A DNA stretch of 64,000 nucleotides from Dacryopinax spathularia. Lineage: Eukaryota; Basidiomycota; Dacrymycetes; Dacrymycetales; Dacrymycetaceae. The DNA lies in contig JBBPFI010000002.1 of assembly GCA_037974965.1 (NCBI GenBank), forward strand, positions 1,364,001 through 1,428,000. Direction: 5' to 3'. The notes beneath the pieces were generated by a model, which saw only the letters and a program-made list of their open reading frames with translations, did not search any database and had not been told where the DNA came from. Below, one piece after another: positions 25,664 through 35,772 of the stretch (position 1 is the stretch's first letter; every line of letters begins with the position of its first letter). A program made the position numbers and the translations under genes.

Positions 25664-25785
25664 ATCTGCGAGGAATCTGCGTTAACGCAAATCCCGGCAT
25701 GCTGTCATGCCGAGTTAGGTGAGACTGTCTCAGGGTTTGAGGGCTCTCCTAGATTCGTTATCTAGGAGAGGGGGGGCCCCCCCTC
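25653..25785. repeat. Array of inverted repeats in the Harbinger left subterminal region
   Basis: Within about 130 bp after the left end there are five further perfect inverted repeats: TGCGTTAACGCA, CGGCATG(ctgt)CATGCCG, TGAGAC(t)GTCTCA, CTCTCCTAGA(ttcgtta)TCTAGGAGAG and AGA-G7-C7-TCT. The last two abut. The right end of the element shows no such array; it has direct repeats instead. Function is unknown; possible roles are transposase binding, transcript processing or protection from read-through from CUE3. Confidence 0.8.
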
Positions 25786-25889
25786 TTCTAAATTGATGCC
25801 GTCTCGCAGACTCTGGCGGAAGCATAGGAAGCCAGTGATCGGGCTCATGTACATGGCTAACCCCATCTGCTGGTCTTTCTCCAGTAACG

Positions 25890-27106
25890 ATGTCCGACTA
25901 TCAGTTCTCAAGTGATTCCCCTACCCAGTACCCTTCCGTGCTCAACCCGCCAACTCCAGCACCAACTCAAGTCTGGCCTACTGGTTCAGCATATACCGCG
26001 TCACCAGCATTCAACCATGCTTCACACCTGGCAGATGATACGACCTTTCCGCTTGCTGGGTTCTCTCCCGGGCGTGCACCCTCTCCAACTCTGGTATCCG
26101 AGAACCGACCAGCAGCTACTGGTTCAAAGCGTGCCCGCCCAGCAGCAAAGCCAGCCACTGGTACTCGCCAACCAGCAGTAAAGCGAGTTAGCAGAGGCCG
26201 GGTTCCAGGGGCAAGGGGCTATAGTGAAGCAGAGCTGCGACGTTTGGTCCAAGCTGTGGAGGAGCATAAGCCGATTGGGTCTGGTGGATGGGAGGTGGTT
26301 TACTCGGAGCTGGTTCAGTTCTGGAAGGAGAACATGCTGGAGGAGCGGACCCAGGAGAGCCTGAAGCGGAAATTCTTTGAGGTGCGCTGGTAATACTCAC
26401 TGGTCCACGTATATTGGTTGACCAGTAAAGACAGATGGTGAACACATCAAAACCAACAGGCACGGGCGAGATTCCAGACCTCATTCTCCGTGCCAAAGCT
26501 GCCAATCTTGAGCTTGAAGGAGAAGTCTACCTCGGAAATCTCCATGACTCAGAACCAGATGAAACTGATGACATTGAATGGCCAGAGTCAGACCGAGAAG
26601 TACCTCGACCTGCAAGTGTTAGCAAGACTACTGCGAGTACACCTGCTGGCTCAGATGAACCAGTAGTTGTGAAGAAGCGGAATACTGGACCAGCAAAGGC
26701 AACTCGGCCAGATCGTGCTACTGCAACCGCAACATTGATGGCGAATGTCAACCGTGCTTTCGATCCCGAGCAGCAAGCCCAGCGAGATCGTGAACGAGAT
26801 GGGCTGAAAGCTCAACGTGACATCTATCAGGCGGAGCTCACCTCTTTGCGAGCACAGCTCAGAGACAAGGACTTTGAGCTGATGCGGGTACGGGAGGAGA
26901 AAGACAAGGTGATTGAAGATCTGCGCCAGCAATTACTGGACAATGCCCGCAATGAGGTAAGCATTCAGCGTCAGCTGGATGTTGCCCATGCCCGACTGGA
27001 GATGCAAGACCAAATGCGAACCATGATGATGAGTATGGGTGGTATGGGTGCTTTGATTGGCCAGGGTATGGGTTTAGGTACGCAGACAAATGATTCAACT
27101 ATGTAG
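25890..27106 (+). CDS. Harbinger accessory Myb/SANT-like DNA-binding protein
   Basis: Exons 25890-26381 and 26435-27106 give 387 residues. The first 110 residues are Pro/Ser/Thr-rich. A trihelix/Myb-SANT-like domain follows (ARGYSEAELRRLVQAVEEHKPIGSGGWEVVYSEL through RTQESLKRKFFE), then KPTGTGEIPDLILRAKAAN, a conserved downstream block in such proteins. An acidic linker, a basic patch (KKRNTGPAKATRPDRATA), a coiled coil (about residues 280-355) and a Met/Gly-rich tail complete it. In Harbinger transposons this protein binds subterminal DNA and helps the transposase enter the nucleus. The intron is supported by GT at 26382,  CAG at 26432-26434 and preserved frame. It ends 9 bp from the convergent transposase stop. 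Confidence 0.82.
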
Positions 27107-27115
27107 TATTACCAG

Positions 27116-28531
27116 CTACTGGTCTTCTTCAACTACATAATGGAACATGGCTACCCGGTCTGCTTTTCGGATTGCTGGAAAGAACATATCCCGCAAGTTC
27201 TCCCATACCTGCCTCAGCTCACGAGTGGGCGTCCAGATGGGCTCGTACACTGTCTTTAACTGGTTGATGCCGACCAGCCGGACTCGAAGCTGATGCAACC
27301 GGAATGCAGTTTCCAGCAGCTCATGCCGACCAGCTGGATCATTTGCATCTAGTGGGAGGCGAAGTCGTCCAAATGAGCCCTGGATAGCCCGCATCCCCCA
27401 TTCCGCTGATTGACGATATGACACCAGCTGGCGCAAAAAGTCAAGTTCAGACCGCGGGATCCGAGCACCGCTTTTCACTGTAGCTCGTATCTTCTCACGG
27501 ACTGAGGCACGATTATGTGGAAAGGCTGAATCTGCTGCTATGAAGTAACCAGCTGGCGTTGCTTCATCGAGCTTCTGATAGATGAATCTTGCAACTCGTG
27601 AATCATGCCAGCTTCCTGGTGCGTTGATTGCGGCATGCAAAAGCTCACCTGTGCAGACATGAGTTACTGGTCCAGTGGAGATTACTGGATGCGTACCACG
27701 AGCGGAGAAGACAAGCACACTACTAGTATAATGCCCATGCAACCATCCATTGTACTGCGCATTCTGCCATCGATCATCACTGGATGCTGCTGTAGGCAGG
27801 TTCAAGCCATCAATTGAGCCGAATGCACCTTCCAGCAATGGATGCCTTGCTGTAACAAGATCCGACAATGCATCGAATTCTTCACCAGTAGGCCACTGAA
27901 TACGGGCTTCTCCTATCCTTCGAAGGCAACCTTGGAGGAGTATAAGCGCAAAGGTGCGGTAGCGGGTGACAACTGCTGGTGTCAAAGCGAAGACTTGTGC
28001 AAGTGTTTTGTCAAGCATTGTCGAGTTCAACCAATGCAGGACAAGACCAAGTGCACCAGCAGCATCAAGGCTACGACGCCAGACCCGTGGCTCCCCAGCT
28101 GGTGATACATCGGTTCGGGGGATGGTTGTTGTGTCCCATGCTTCCTGGAAGCCAGCATGTAAAACATACTGGAAGGTGCGCACATCGAGGCCCATAGTTG
28201 TGATATATGCACGATCATCCTGACCTCGCAGAATTCGCTGGAAAGGGGTGTCCCCTCTTGGATTTGGAAGAAGATTTGGTCGCGTAAGGTATGTATGGCG
28301 AGTGTAGCGCTCTTCAGCTCGGAGGAGAGTTGATTGCAGCTGGGTAAGTACGATGAAGGCGGCATGCCGATGCTGGCTTTCCTCCATTTCCTGGTCATCA
28401 TCTGAGTCGGACAGAGCGCACAGCTGGTCATTCTCCTGCTGGACCAGCATATGTCGGTGCATCTCCATGCTGGCCGTCAATAAGGTGTACTTCCTTTCCC
28501 TTTGGCTGCTCAGCATCATGCCAAAGTACAT
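27116..28531 (-). CDS. Harbinger DDE transposase (DDE_Tnp_4-like nuclease)
   Basis: Single uninterrupted minus-strand frame of 471 residues. The N-terminal 130 residues are helical. The RNase H-like catalytic core has the first Asp in FGSIDGLNL, the second in YFIAADSAFP and the Glu in SAEWGMRAIQGSFGRL, matching the DDE triad of the DDE_Tnp_4/plant-transposase-like family. No stop or frameshift interrupts it, so the enzyme could be active. It is read convergently to the Myb-like partner with a 9-bp spacer, implying overlapping 3' UTRs and possible antisense RNA. There is no intron. Confidence 0.88.
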   Translation of the reverse strand: MYFGMMLSSQRERKYTLLTASMEMHRHMLVQQENDQLCALSDSDDDQEMEESQHRHAAFIVLTQLQSTLLRAEERYTRHTYLTRPNLLPNPRGDTPFQRILRGQDDRAYITTMGLDVRTFQYVLHAGFQEAWDTTTIPRTDVSPAGEPRVWRRSLDAAGALGLVLHWLNSTMLDKTLAQVFALTPAVVTRYRTFALILLQGCLRRIGEARIQWPTGEEFDALSDLVTARHPLLEGAFGSIDGLNLPTAASSDDRWQNAQYNGWLHGHYTSSVLVFSARGTHPVISTGPVTHVCTGELLHAAINAPGSWHDSRVARFIYQKLDEATPAGYFIAADSAFPHNRASVREKIRATVKSGARIPRSELDFLRQLVSYRQSAEWGMRAIQGSFGRLRLPLDANDPAGRHELLETAFRLHQLRVRLVGINQLKTVYEPIWTPTRELRQVWENLRDMFFPAIRKADRVAMFHYVVEEDQ

Positions 28532-28640
28532 TAAAGAGCTGCCCGATCAGATACATCCGCTGTCACCACTGAAACAAGTATGACGAGATCTAGGAGCAGT
28601 CCAATTCTGCGAGCAACAATTCTACGGTCTGCAATGATGA

Positions 28641-28685
28641 TCGCAGATTTAGGAGAATGCTTCCGACACACTCGCAGATTTAGGA
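28641..28685 (+). repeat. Harbinger right subterminal direct repeats
   Basis: A perfect 14-bp word, TCGCAGATTTAGGA, occurs at 28641-28654 and 28672-28685, 31 bp apart and just inside the right terminal repeat. Its core in reverse (AATCTGCG) also occurs in the left subterminal region near 25674-25681. These are plausible binding sites for the Myb-like protein or transposase. Confidence 0.75.
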
Positions 28686-28690
28686 TCTAG

Positions 28691-28709
28691 GTCTACGGGA
28701 AGACATCCA
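28691..28709 (-). repeat. Harbinger right terminal inverted repeat
   Basis: 19 bp, the exact reverse complement of 25645-25663. Confidence 0.9.
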
Positions 28710-28986
28710 GTACCACCGATGTTTGCAGTCTCTTGCCATGAAACTGTCAGGCACATATTGTGGCCGGGAGTGATGCTGTACAGTCGCCTCGGAGAGAACC
28801 AGTCGGATGATCTTCATAACCGGACAAACAGAAGACTGATGATGCAGATAATCACATTCCAGTCAACTGGACCCTAAAGGCCAAATTTGGACGCGATGTA
28901 ACCGAAGAAAATGGCCGGATTGAACCGCCCCCATCAACGTACGAGTTGCATGGCTGTATGTTCTCCACTCTTGCTCCTGCTCGACG

Positions 28987-30670
28987 ATGTCTACGGGCGA
29001 AGAAACAAGGGCCGAAAGCAACGTTAATGTGTTGAGGGAACCTCTGACGTTGCCCTGCGGGAAGGTGGTCCCGAACCGACTCGTGAAGGTGCGCCTGTCT
29101 GAGATGAAGACATCAAAGCCGCAGCTGATGATTCGCAGGCAGCCATGTACGAGGCGCTGACCTCGTTTGGGGGTGGCCCGCCCAATGAGCAACATTTTCG
29201 GTTGTACGAGGCATGGTCGAAGGGAGGATGGGGAATGGTGGTTACAGGTGCGGCCTGCAACCCCAATAAGCGCCGGAAGGAAGCTTATGGGCCGTAGGGA
29301 ATCTCTTCGTCGATCCACGTTATCAAGGTGGGCGCACACGTGTTGTACTGTTCGACCCACTTACATGGTATGCAGGACTGGGTCAAGATATGATTGTTCT
29401 ACCCCGTTCCAAGTGGGACGCCTACAGGGTGCTGGCACGATGTGCTAAAGGCCCTAATCCGGGCCCTTCGAGCCCACTTACCCTTGTGCAGATCAACCAC
29501 GCTGGACGCCAGTCCATCCGAGGAAACGCCCGAGCGCCTTGGTCGCCGGCGCTTGCCCCATCGGCTATACCCATGGACTCGAAAGAAGGCTTGATTGCTA
29601 CATTCGCATATAGGGTCGTCTATGGCATCCCGAAGGCAATGACGCAGGCGGAGATCGATCTGGTCGTGAAGCAGTTCACGGAAGCCGCCTTAATGGCGCA
29701 CGAGACGGGTTGGGATGGTGTCGAATTGCATTGCGCTCATGGCTGTGAGTATCACAAGTTACGTCGTGGTGTTGGTAATGAAGACCTCTTAGACCTGCTT
29801 TCGACTTTCCTCTCACCACGGGTACGACCCTCGCTTTTCCTGCCATGCGGCGAGCTCACAGTGCAGCAGACAAATCATCGCACGGACGCCTACGGTGGCA
29901 GCACACGGGCACGGCTGAAGATAGTGCTCGATATCATCGCGGCCATCCGAGCTGCTGTCCCATCGTCCTTTTGCGTGGGCATGAAGATCAACTGCAGAGA
30001 CGTGTCGATGGGCGGGCTGAGTGAAGACGACGTGCTCGAACAAGTCCGACTTCTACACGAACACGGCGGCGTTGACTATATCAACATGAGCGGTGGAACG
30101 TACGAGGAAGTAGGCAAGTCGTGCGGGCTTTCGAAAAGGCTCGCGTGGCTGATTTATTCGAAAGCTTTCTTCGAGGAGTCCGACAAGCCTTTTTTCGAGC
30201 GATCTGCCGCCGCAGCCTCCTCTCTGCTTGCGAATGATCCCAAAGCGCCGCGAATCATGTTGACGGGCGGTTTGAGATCACGGGCACGATGTTCTGAAGT
30301 TATCCACCATAATGCGGCACAGCTATGCGGAATTGCGCGACCTGCAGCCGTCGACCCCAACTTTGCAACAAAACTGCTCGACGAGCGAGTGCCCGACTCG
30401 GAAGCAGTAGCGCCTTCGTACGATATTAAAGCGGGGTCGATCTTCGACGTTATTCCGGTGAAGATAATTGGGGCATCAACTGTCTCGATGTACCACAGCT
30501 TCATGCTCGCTCGCATAGGAAGAAGACAGAAGATCGCTATTGGCACAGGGTTTTGGCCCTTGACATTCTGGCATCTCGTTTACAGTCGCGATTTCTGGAG
30601 AATGCTCGCATTCGTAGTGGGCCTTGCAGTTCTCGGTCGACGAGTGGCGCGGAAAGATAGTAGCAAGTAA
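28987..30670 (+). CDS. Old yellow enzyme family NADH:flavin oxidoreductase with C-terminal membrane anchor
   Basis: Exons 28987-29088, 29139-29247, 29298-29327, 29376-29744, 29793-29821 and 29867-30670 join to 480 residues. This is a TIM-barrel FMN enzyme: CGKVVPNRLVKAAMYE at the N-terminus, GGWGMVVTGNLFVDPRY, QINHAGRQ (FMN/substrate binding), GWDGVELHCAHGY (His active-site region), SPRQTNHRTDAYGGS, FCVGMKINCRD and DYINMSGGTYE. Family members reduce activated alkenes with NAD(P)H. The C-terminal 35 residues contain a hydrophobic helix (MLAFVVGLAVLGRRVARKD), suggesting tail anchoring, probably to ER or outer mitochondrial membrane; yeast OYEs lack this. Substrate is unknown. The Harbinger element ends about 275 bp upstream, so it may have altered this promoter. 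Confidence 0.88.
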
Positions 30671-30795
30671 TACCATAGACATTCGATACCAGAGGACCAA
30701 CGGGCGACAAGAAACTCGTGCATATTCAGACGCGGATGATAGAACAGACAGGTGGAACCACTGAAGTCTTAAGTAGCCATTTCGACATCGTCCGC

Positions 30796-31757
30796 CTAAG
30801 GATGGCTTAGCATATACACGGGTAATGGAACTCCAGCGAGACCCACCTTAGCGGCTGGCTCGGTTGTCTGAGCTTTGCTCTTGTCCGTCCCTAGATAAGC
30901 ATCCAACTCGTTATCCAGGTCAGTCTGCGACTTCGGCTTCGGTCTCTTCACACGCGCCGGGCGGCCACCACGCGCAGGGCGCGTAGGGGCAGTTCCAGTG
31001 GCAGCCTTCGGTGCGGTAGGAATCGGTCTGGCTCCCATAAGTGCATATAGGGTGTGTTTGTGTGATTTATACCCACTTTCCAGCAGCGGGTTTGGGTCCA
31101 CCGAGGCGATCAAGCAGGCTTGTGTTCGGATTCGTGCCTATCCTCGCCAAGAGGGACTTGCCTTGTGCGCCACCTGCACCTGCGGGTGGTGCGATCGCAG
31201 CCTCAAATCGTATTGAAATGTTCTGGCCTGGACAAACATTAGCCCAACCACTTACTCAGATGTGAACTTGTTAGGCGGACCTTTGGCAGGCTGCCCATCG
31301 AATCTCTGCTTTGCCCTAAATGCGTCTTCATGCCTCTCGAATGTGATGTGAGCGACGCCGGTCGAACGGCCGCTGCGATCGTACTGTTGCGGGAGAAAGC
31401 GTATCGGCAAGTCGTATCTCAGCGTCCGAAGGAGAGGGTATGTACAACGATACGAGGCGGCTGTGCCAAAGCGCCTACAGACGAGAACAACTTCTGCAGG
31501 AGATAGTCAGCAAGGATACAGAAGGTTCTTCTGGCCGAACGAACTTTAAGATCTTGCTCTGTCACTTCATAGTGCAGGTTCGACACGAGAATACGCGTCG
31601 AACCACCTGTTCCAGCCGTGGTCGGTCCGACTGTTTGAGCAGGACGCTGTTGCAGAGTCAGCGTTCTGAAGCCTTGTTTCCCGCAGAATATACTTACAGC
31701 ATAAGGCGATCCTCGATTCCGCATTGACCTACGTCTGTCCACTGCAACGCCAGCCAT
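30796..31757 (-). CDS. YRA1: ALY/REF (Yra1/Mlo3-type) mRNA export adaptor
   Basis: Minus-strand exons 31698-31757, 31545-31646, 31446-31493, 31281-31383, 31077-31227 and 30796-31027 give 231 residues, the normal length. A single RRM is present: STRILVSNLHYEVTEQDLK (RNP2-like), LFSSVGAL, then YDRSGRSTGVAHITFER (RNP1-like), FDGQPAKGQNISIRFE. A basic C-terminal region with RPARGGRPARVKRPKPK precedes the family's C-terminal motif TDLDNELDAYL, which binds the helicase Sub2/UAP56. The N-terminus has an MxNRGSPY-like element. ALY/REF couples splicing/TREX to the Mex67 export receptor in the nucleus. The start at 31757 is the least certain part; an additional upstream exon is possible because the usual N-terminal Sub2-binding motif (LDxSLDDII) is not seen. 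Confidence 0.87.
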
Positions 31758-32069
31758 GAGGATATAGAGTAGATATTCGTTGTAAGAAGAGGGCAAATGG
31801 AAGGCGAATGCGTCTACTTGGCTCGAGCGCTCGAGACCATTTCAGGCGCTGCGTATCGGATGCAAATGCGCAGGCGCCCCCGATCCGCGACGACGTTGAG
31901 TCATTAGCTTGTTTGCCTCGATTACACGAAGAGGCAGGTTCATCCTTGATCGTGGATTATGCGGTCAGATTCATCTCGTGCGTTGATCAGGATTAGTTAT
32001 ACACATTAAAAGTGGATGTAATGTACGATACTGAGCTCCCAGGACCCTCATAACGTCGTCAACACATGA

Positions 32070-32803
32070 TCAAGAAACAATAATACCAACTGTGCCAAAC
32101 TGCCTCTCGTAAGCTGCCGCAAGGTATCGAGCCGCCTCTGCCAGTTGCAGGACATGCATATCGTAATATGTCGAACAGAGTTTGCGAAATTCGTCCCATT
32201 TGATTGGTCGACCCGCTCTGATGAGGACGAGCTCTCGCAGAAGGTAGACCGCGTCGGAGAAACAATGCTGAGGCGCTCGAACTTCTTCGTCGTACAGCCT
32301 GTCGATCGTGCTTGCTAGGGCCCAGTCCCACTTGACCGCATATGCTTGCAGGACCCGACCATCGAAGACCACCGTGCCCTGCTTGATGCATCCAGCTAAG
32401 AACTTCTGGTCAACCTCCTCTTTCTCGTCCTCCGGCAAGAACATGGAGAACTTGTCGCTCATCCAGTCTGGTGTCCAGTTTCGATCTTTCGCAATATCGA
32501 GTGATAACTGCCATAGCTTCCAGTCGAAGTCGCGGGGTGCGGGGAATCGAGGTCGTATGAAGTCACAAGCCCGCGTTGTTGGCCGGGTTAACCATCGTGA
32601 ACAGACCAATAAACCTCCAGCAATGATAATCTTGACTTTCGGGATATCGCCGTAGAAGCTATGCAGTCGCTTGTCGAGCTCTTCGATCCCTACTTCACGA
32701 TCAGCTATGGACCAACATAACAAGATCGACGATGCGCACCCGAAAAAAGCTCAGCAGGTGTAAAAGACCGCTTCGGACACGGTAAAGCGGGTAGACTAGG
32801 CAT
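32070..32803 (-). CDS. Uncharacterised fungal protein, possible nucleotidyltransferase fold
   Basis: Minus-strand exon 32740-32803 spliced to 32070-32704 gives 232 residues. The donor GTGCGC and the acceptor CATAG restore one frame from an ATG at 32803 (MPSLPALPCPKRSFTPAEL). I do not recognise a named family. The segment KVKIIIAGGLLVCSRWLTRPTTRACDFI resembles the N-terminal strand-turn-helix and Gly-Gly motif of minimal nucleotidyltransferase folds, with an acidic residue at the end, but a second catalytic acidic pair is not evident. The rest is helical with many Trp and acidic residues. There is no signal peptide or membrane helix. It lies 300 bp from ALY/REF on the same strand, but nothing links their functions. 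Confidence 0.65.
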
Positions 32804-34073
32804 AATGTTTGCGGTGAACCTCACATATCCCACGCCTCTTATATCGCAACGCTCGCCAGCAACCGCAGGCGGTCCGCACCGCGCGAGCGCCTCGAATTGG
32901 TGATTACCGTTGTTCCGGACGTTCGAGCACTACGTAAAAAGCGACCCTGGGAGCGTCGACCCATCGTTCGAGTGGGAAATAAGGCGCCCGATCGGTCGGT
33001 AAAACATAGGTGCGGTGGGCGGGGGACGGTCGCCGCGGGCCACAGGAACTGGCCACTGCATTCTATTCCGAGCTGTAGGGGTCGAGGGGCACGCCTAGCA
33101 AGCCGCCCGATATGGAAAGCTTGTCGCAGGTTTGGCAGAGCGTGAGCAAGCCCGGTCCGACTGTGTATGACCGTCGCGCAGCGGATGTGGTGGTCGTGAG
33201 AATACCGAGCCCGAAAGCGCCGTTCGAGACGAAACAAATTCCGTGCCGCGCGTGGGTTGAAATGTCCACATACAGCGGTCTGCAAACCCGTGGCCCCTGC
33301 GACGCCGTACCCTGCCCTTCCCCACACAAGCTCTTTCGGAACGGCGATTCTCACGCTGTTCAGTTTTCTCACTCCTCAATAGCGTGTGCTAGGAATAGAC
33401 CACCAGATTGGGTTCATGTCTCGATCGAACTACCGGAAGTGTGTGCATCGTGTAAACGTCCTCTGGTCATCTACTCGTCGATCCGTTCTGGCCGGACCAC
33501 AGAGCAGAAAACCACTCATGTAATACTCGGCCCGGGGAATTCTCATAACTGCGAAACACGGACTTGCTCCAACTTCTCCTGTGTTGTACTAGGAGAAATC
33601 GAACTCTATGAATTGGTTATATCTTCCTGCTTATCAATCCAGCTCCGGCGCTACTCGACCGCCGAGCTCCATTCGTGTCAAGGTCATTGCCGGTTTCAAC
33701 CCCTGCTGGTGCCCGGCCAAGTAAGGTCAATATGTGGTGGTCAGCTCAACGACGCGCATCGAGGATGGTCCTCCCGATATCGCCCGGCTCTGGAGACGCA
33801 TACGTATAGCGATGTACATAAGAGCTCCGCACGCACTGATCTTGTTTAGGAGTGATATGAGATCAGATGGAGTTCGATTCATGTTCATCGTGTTCGTTAA
33901 CGGGCGAGCAAGCGTACGCACACCGGCCAACAAAAGGCACAACAATACGCGCTGGAAGAAGACGAATGTCTACGAATTCCCAGAGAGTCGCAACGCACGA
34001 ACTGTTGCTTTGGAAGCTTCCAGCAGCTGAGAGCAAACGTGGACCGAACCCTGCAGGCCTGTGCTCCGTACTC

Positions 34074-34121
34074 GGAAGGGGCCGGGCTCCGCTGCGCGGG
34101 GCCGGCAGGTACCTAGCTCGT
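34074..34121 (+). repeat. Dispersed GC-rich repeat, copy A
   Basis: Starts GGAAGGGGCCGGGCTCCG and ends ACCTAGCTCGT. It matches copy B at 39389-39426, except that copy A has about ten extra bases in the middle. Similarity extends weakly about 20 bp further right (GTGT..CGCTGA). Confidence 0.7.
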
Positions 34122-34192
34122 GTTAAGTTCGGTGTCGCTGAGCATTAAGTAGAAGAGAACTAATTCTGAAGTCGATTGTTAGCTTATTGCTC

Positions 34193-34232
34193 GCAGTACC
34201 GGCCTCCCCACCCGCCCCCCGGCCGGTACTGC
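34193..34232. repeat. 12-bp inverted repeat with C-rich loop
   Basis: GCAGTACCGGCC at 34193-34204 and its exact reverse complement at 34221-34232, separated by a 16-nt C-rich loop. Outside any gene; function unknown. Confidence 0.75.
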
Positions 34233-34560
34233 TCGCGCAGTTTGTGAAGAAAAAGCAGAGGGGACCGCGGAAGAGACACCATCTCCCCATAATGATTATT
34301 TTATGCGTGTACCATGTAGTTGAAGAGAGGTGCAGGCAAGAAATAAGTCCTTTTCTTTTTGTTTTCCTGTTTTGCCCCTCGCATTGGCATCCGGTAAGGA
34401 AGACTTATCAAACTTCGTAACCCCGTTAGTAAGTGTAAACTCGTTTTTTCTGGGGCTAATAGAGGTAAAGCACATAAATAAGTGTATTTGCAGCATAGCC
34501 ACTGAACCCTTGCACAGCATTGCACGATTTTAAGTGGACGAAAGTCGACATTTGGAATAG

Positions 34561-34584
34561 ACCTAGCTCTGCGACGAGCTAGGT
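34561..34584. repeat. Palindromic end-like motif ACCTAGCTC/GAGCTAGGT
   Basis: Perfect 9-bp arms around a 6-nt loop. The right arm, read as ACGAGCTAGGTAA, recurs at 42358-42370. Together with copy A (34074-34121) it may mark the two ends of a roughly 0.5-kb element. Confidence 0.55.
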
Positions 34585-35772
34585 AATCAAGGAATTGACC
34601 AAAACGGACATTCAGCCGAGTGCCACCCGAGATCGTCAGGTCTTGACCCTTAGGGGACTTGCGTGAAGGGACATCAGGACAACGACATCGCAGAATGGGC
34701 TGGCGGCTCGGTGATTGTATCGCTGGACGTTGTAAACCTGTCAAGAGTACACGTAAAATGATAAGATATCATGTGAACTAGACATACATGCAGCACCGTG
34801 CACCAGGCTGGGAAACCTTCACACGCTGAAAACATGGCGCAGACCTCAGCTCCACCCAACTTTGTTGTGGAACTGTTGCGACTTTCGATGTGGTCACGCA
34901 ACATCCCGGTTCTGACCAGATGATGCCAAGTGATCAGAGCAGTACCTCCGCGGTCGGCGGTGTGTTTCAGGATGCGCAGGTCTTAGTTGCTGTTCAACGT
35001 GCAACTCGTACCTTCGATGGCTACTGTCGATATCTCAAACAGAACAGCGAGTGCAATCATACAGGCTAAACATCGTGCTTGGAGGCTGATGATTAGACGA
35101 ACTTAGAATATTCCCGGTCGGTTAGCGAGTTTGAGGTGGAAGCTAAATGGGGCGAAGAGCGCAAATATTGGGTCCTCGGTCCAACGGATAGGAGCGGTGT
35201 TTGCGCGGTATTTCCGTTGATACTTAGGAAGGATGATTGTGAAAGTGAAGACAATAGAACAATCGCCCATTGAGGTCTGGGCCTAATGCGGCGTATGATG
35301 AAAGCAAAGGGGATGAAAAGGGCGAAGAGTTGCAGGATCCGGGTTGGCTGCCGCACTCGCCTGCCGCCATGTATTTCGGGAGCTGATGCGCGGCTGACGT
35401 CGATGCGGGCGGCGGTTTGGGTTAGCACGTCGCCGACCGACCGCTCCGCCTCACCTCGTCCAACGCAGCCACCTCCTTCTCCTCGCCCGTTACTCCCTCC
35501 TTTCCTTCCAAAAACTATTGTCTGCAGGGCGGGCAGCGGGCTTAGACTATCCGACTATCCACCTTACTCCTAGAATCATCCTTACTTCTTTCCGCTTAAG
35601 CCCCTGGATCCTCCTCTTTCCCCTCTCAGTTCCCTATCCCGAAGTCACCGCCTCCTGACCCCTTCCATCGTCGGCTCACAATTCCACGGCGCAGCGCACA
35701 CGAGGCCACGCAGCACCTCCAAAAGGTGCAGTTTCCTCCTAGCGCTCCACACTTGTAACACATCCTCATACT

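Larger units (their letters stand above)
25644..28710. mobile_element. PIF/Harbinger-type DNA transposon, apparently complete
   Basis: A 3.07-kb element with 19-bp perfect terminal inverted repeats (TGGATGTCTTCCCGTAGAC at 25645-25663, reverse complement at 28691-28709). It carries two convergent genes: a Myb/SANT-like DNA-binding protein (plus) and a DDE transposase (minus). This two-gene layout is the hallmark of PIF/Harbinger. The flanking dinucleotide is TA on both sides (25642-25643 and 28711-28712), with one extra unmatched base inside each end (G left, G right, so G versus C when aligned). A TA duplication resembles ISL2EU-like relatives more than the canonical three-base TWA of PIF. 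Perfect repeats and intact genes suggest a recent, possibly autonomous copy. It sits between the CUE3 stop and the oxidoreductase promoter. Confidence 0.85.
32804..35772. other. Gene-poor region with dispersed repeat copy
   Basis: About 3 kb without a supported gene. A 245-codon open frame (33112-33849, plus) has no domain, no splice support and unnatural composition. The region contains a GC-rich repeat copy at 34074-34121, an inverted repeat at 34193-34232 and a palindromic ACCTAGCTC/GAGCTAGGT pair at 34561-34584. The last several hundred bases (roughly 35400-35770) are C/T-rich and look like a long 5' UTR/promoter for the RRM gene. Confidence 0.4.

Noticed and set aside
33112-33849. 245-codon open frame on the plus strand
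   Set aside because: No domain, no splice pattern, composition unlike the neighbouring genes, and it lies in GC-rich sequence where long chance frames are expected.
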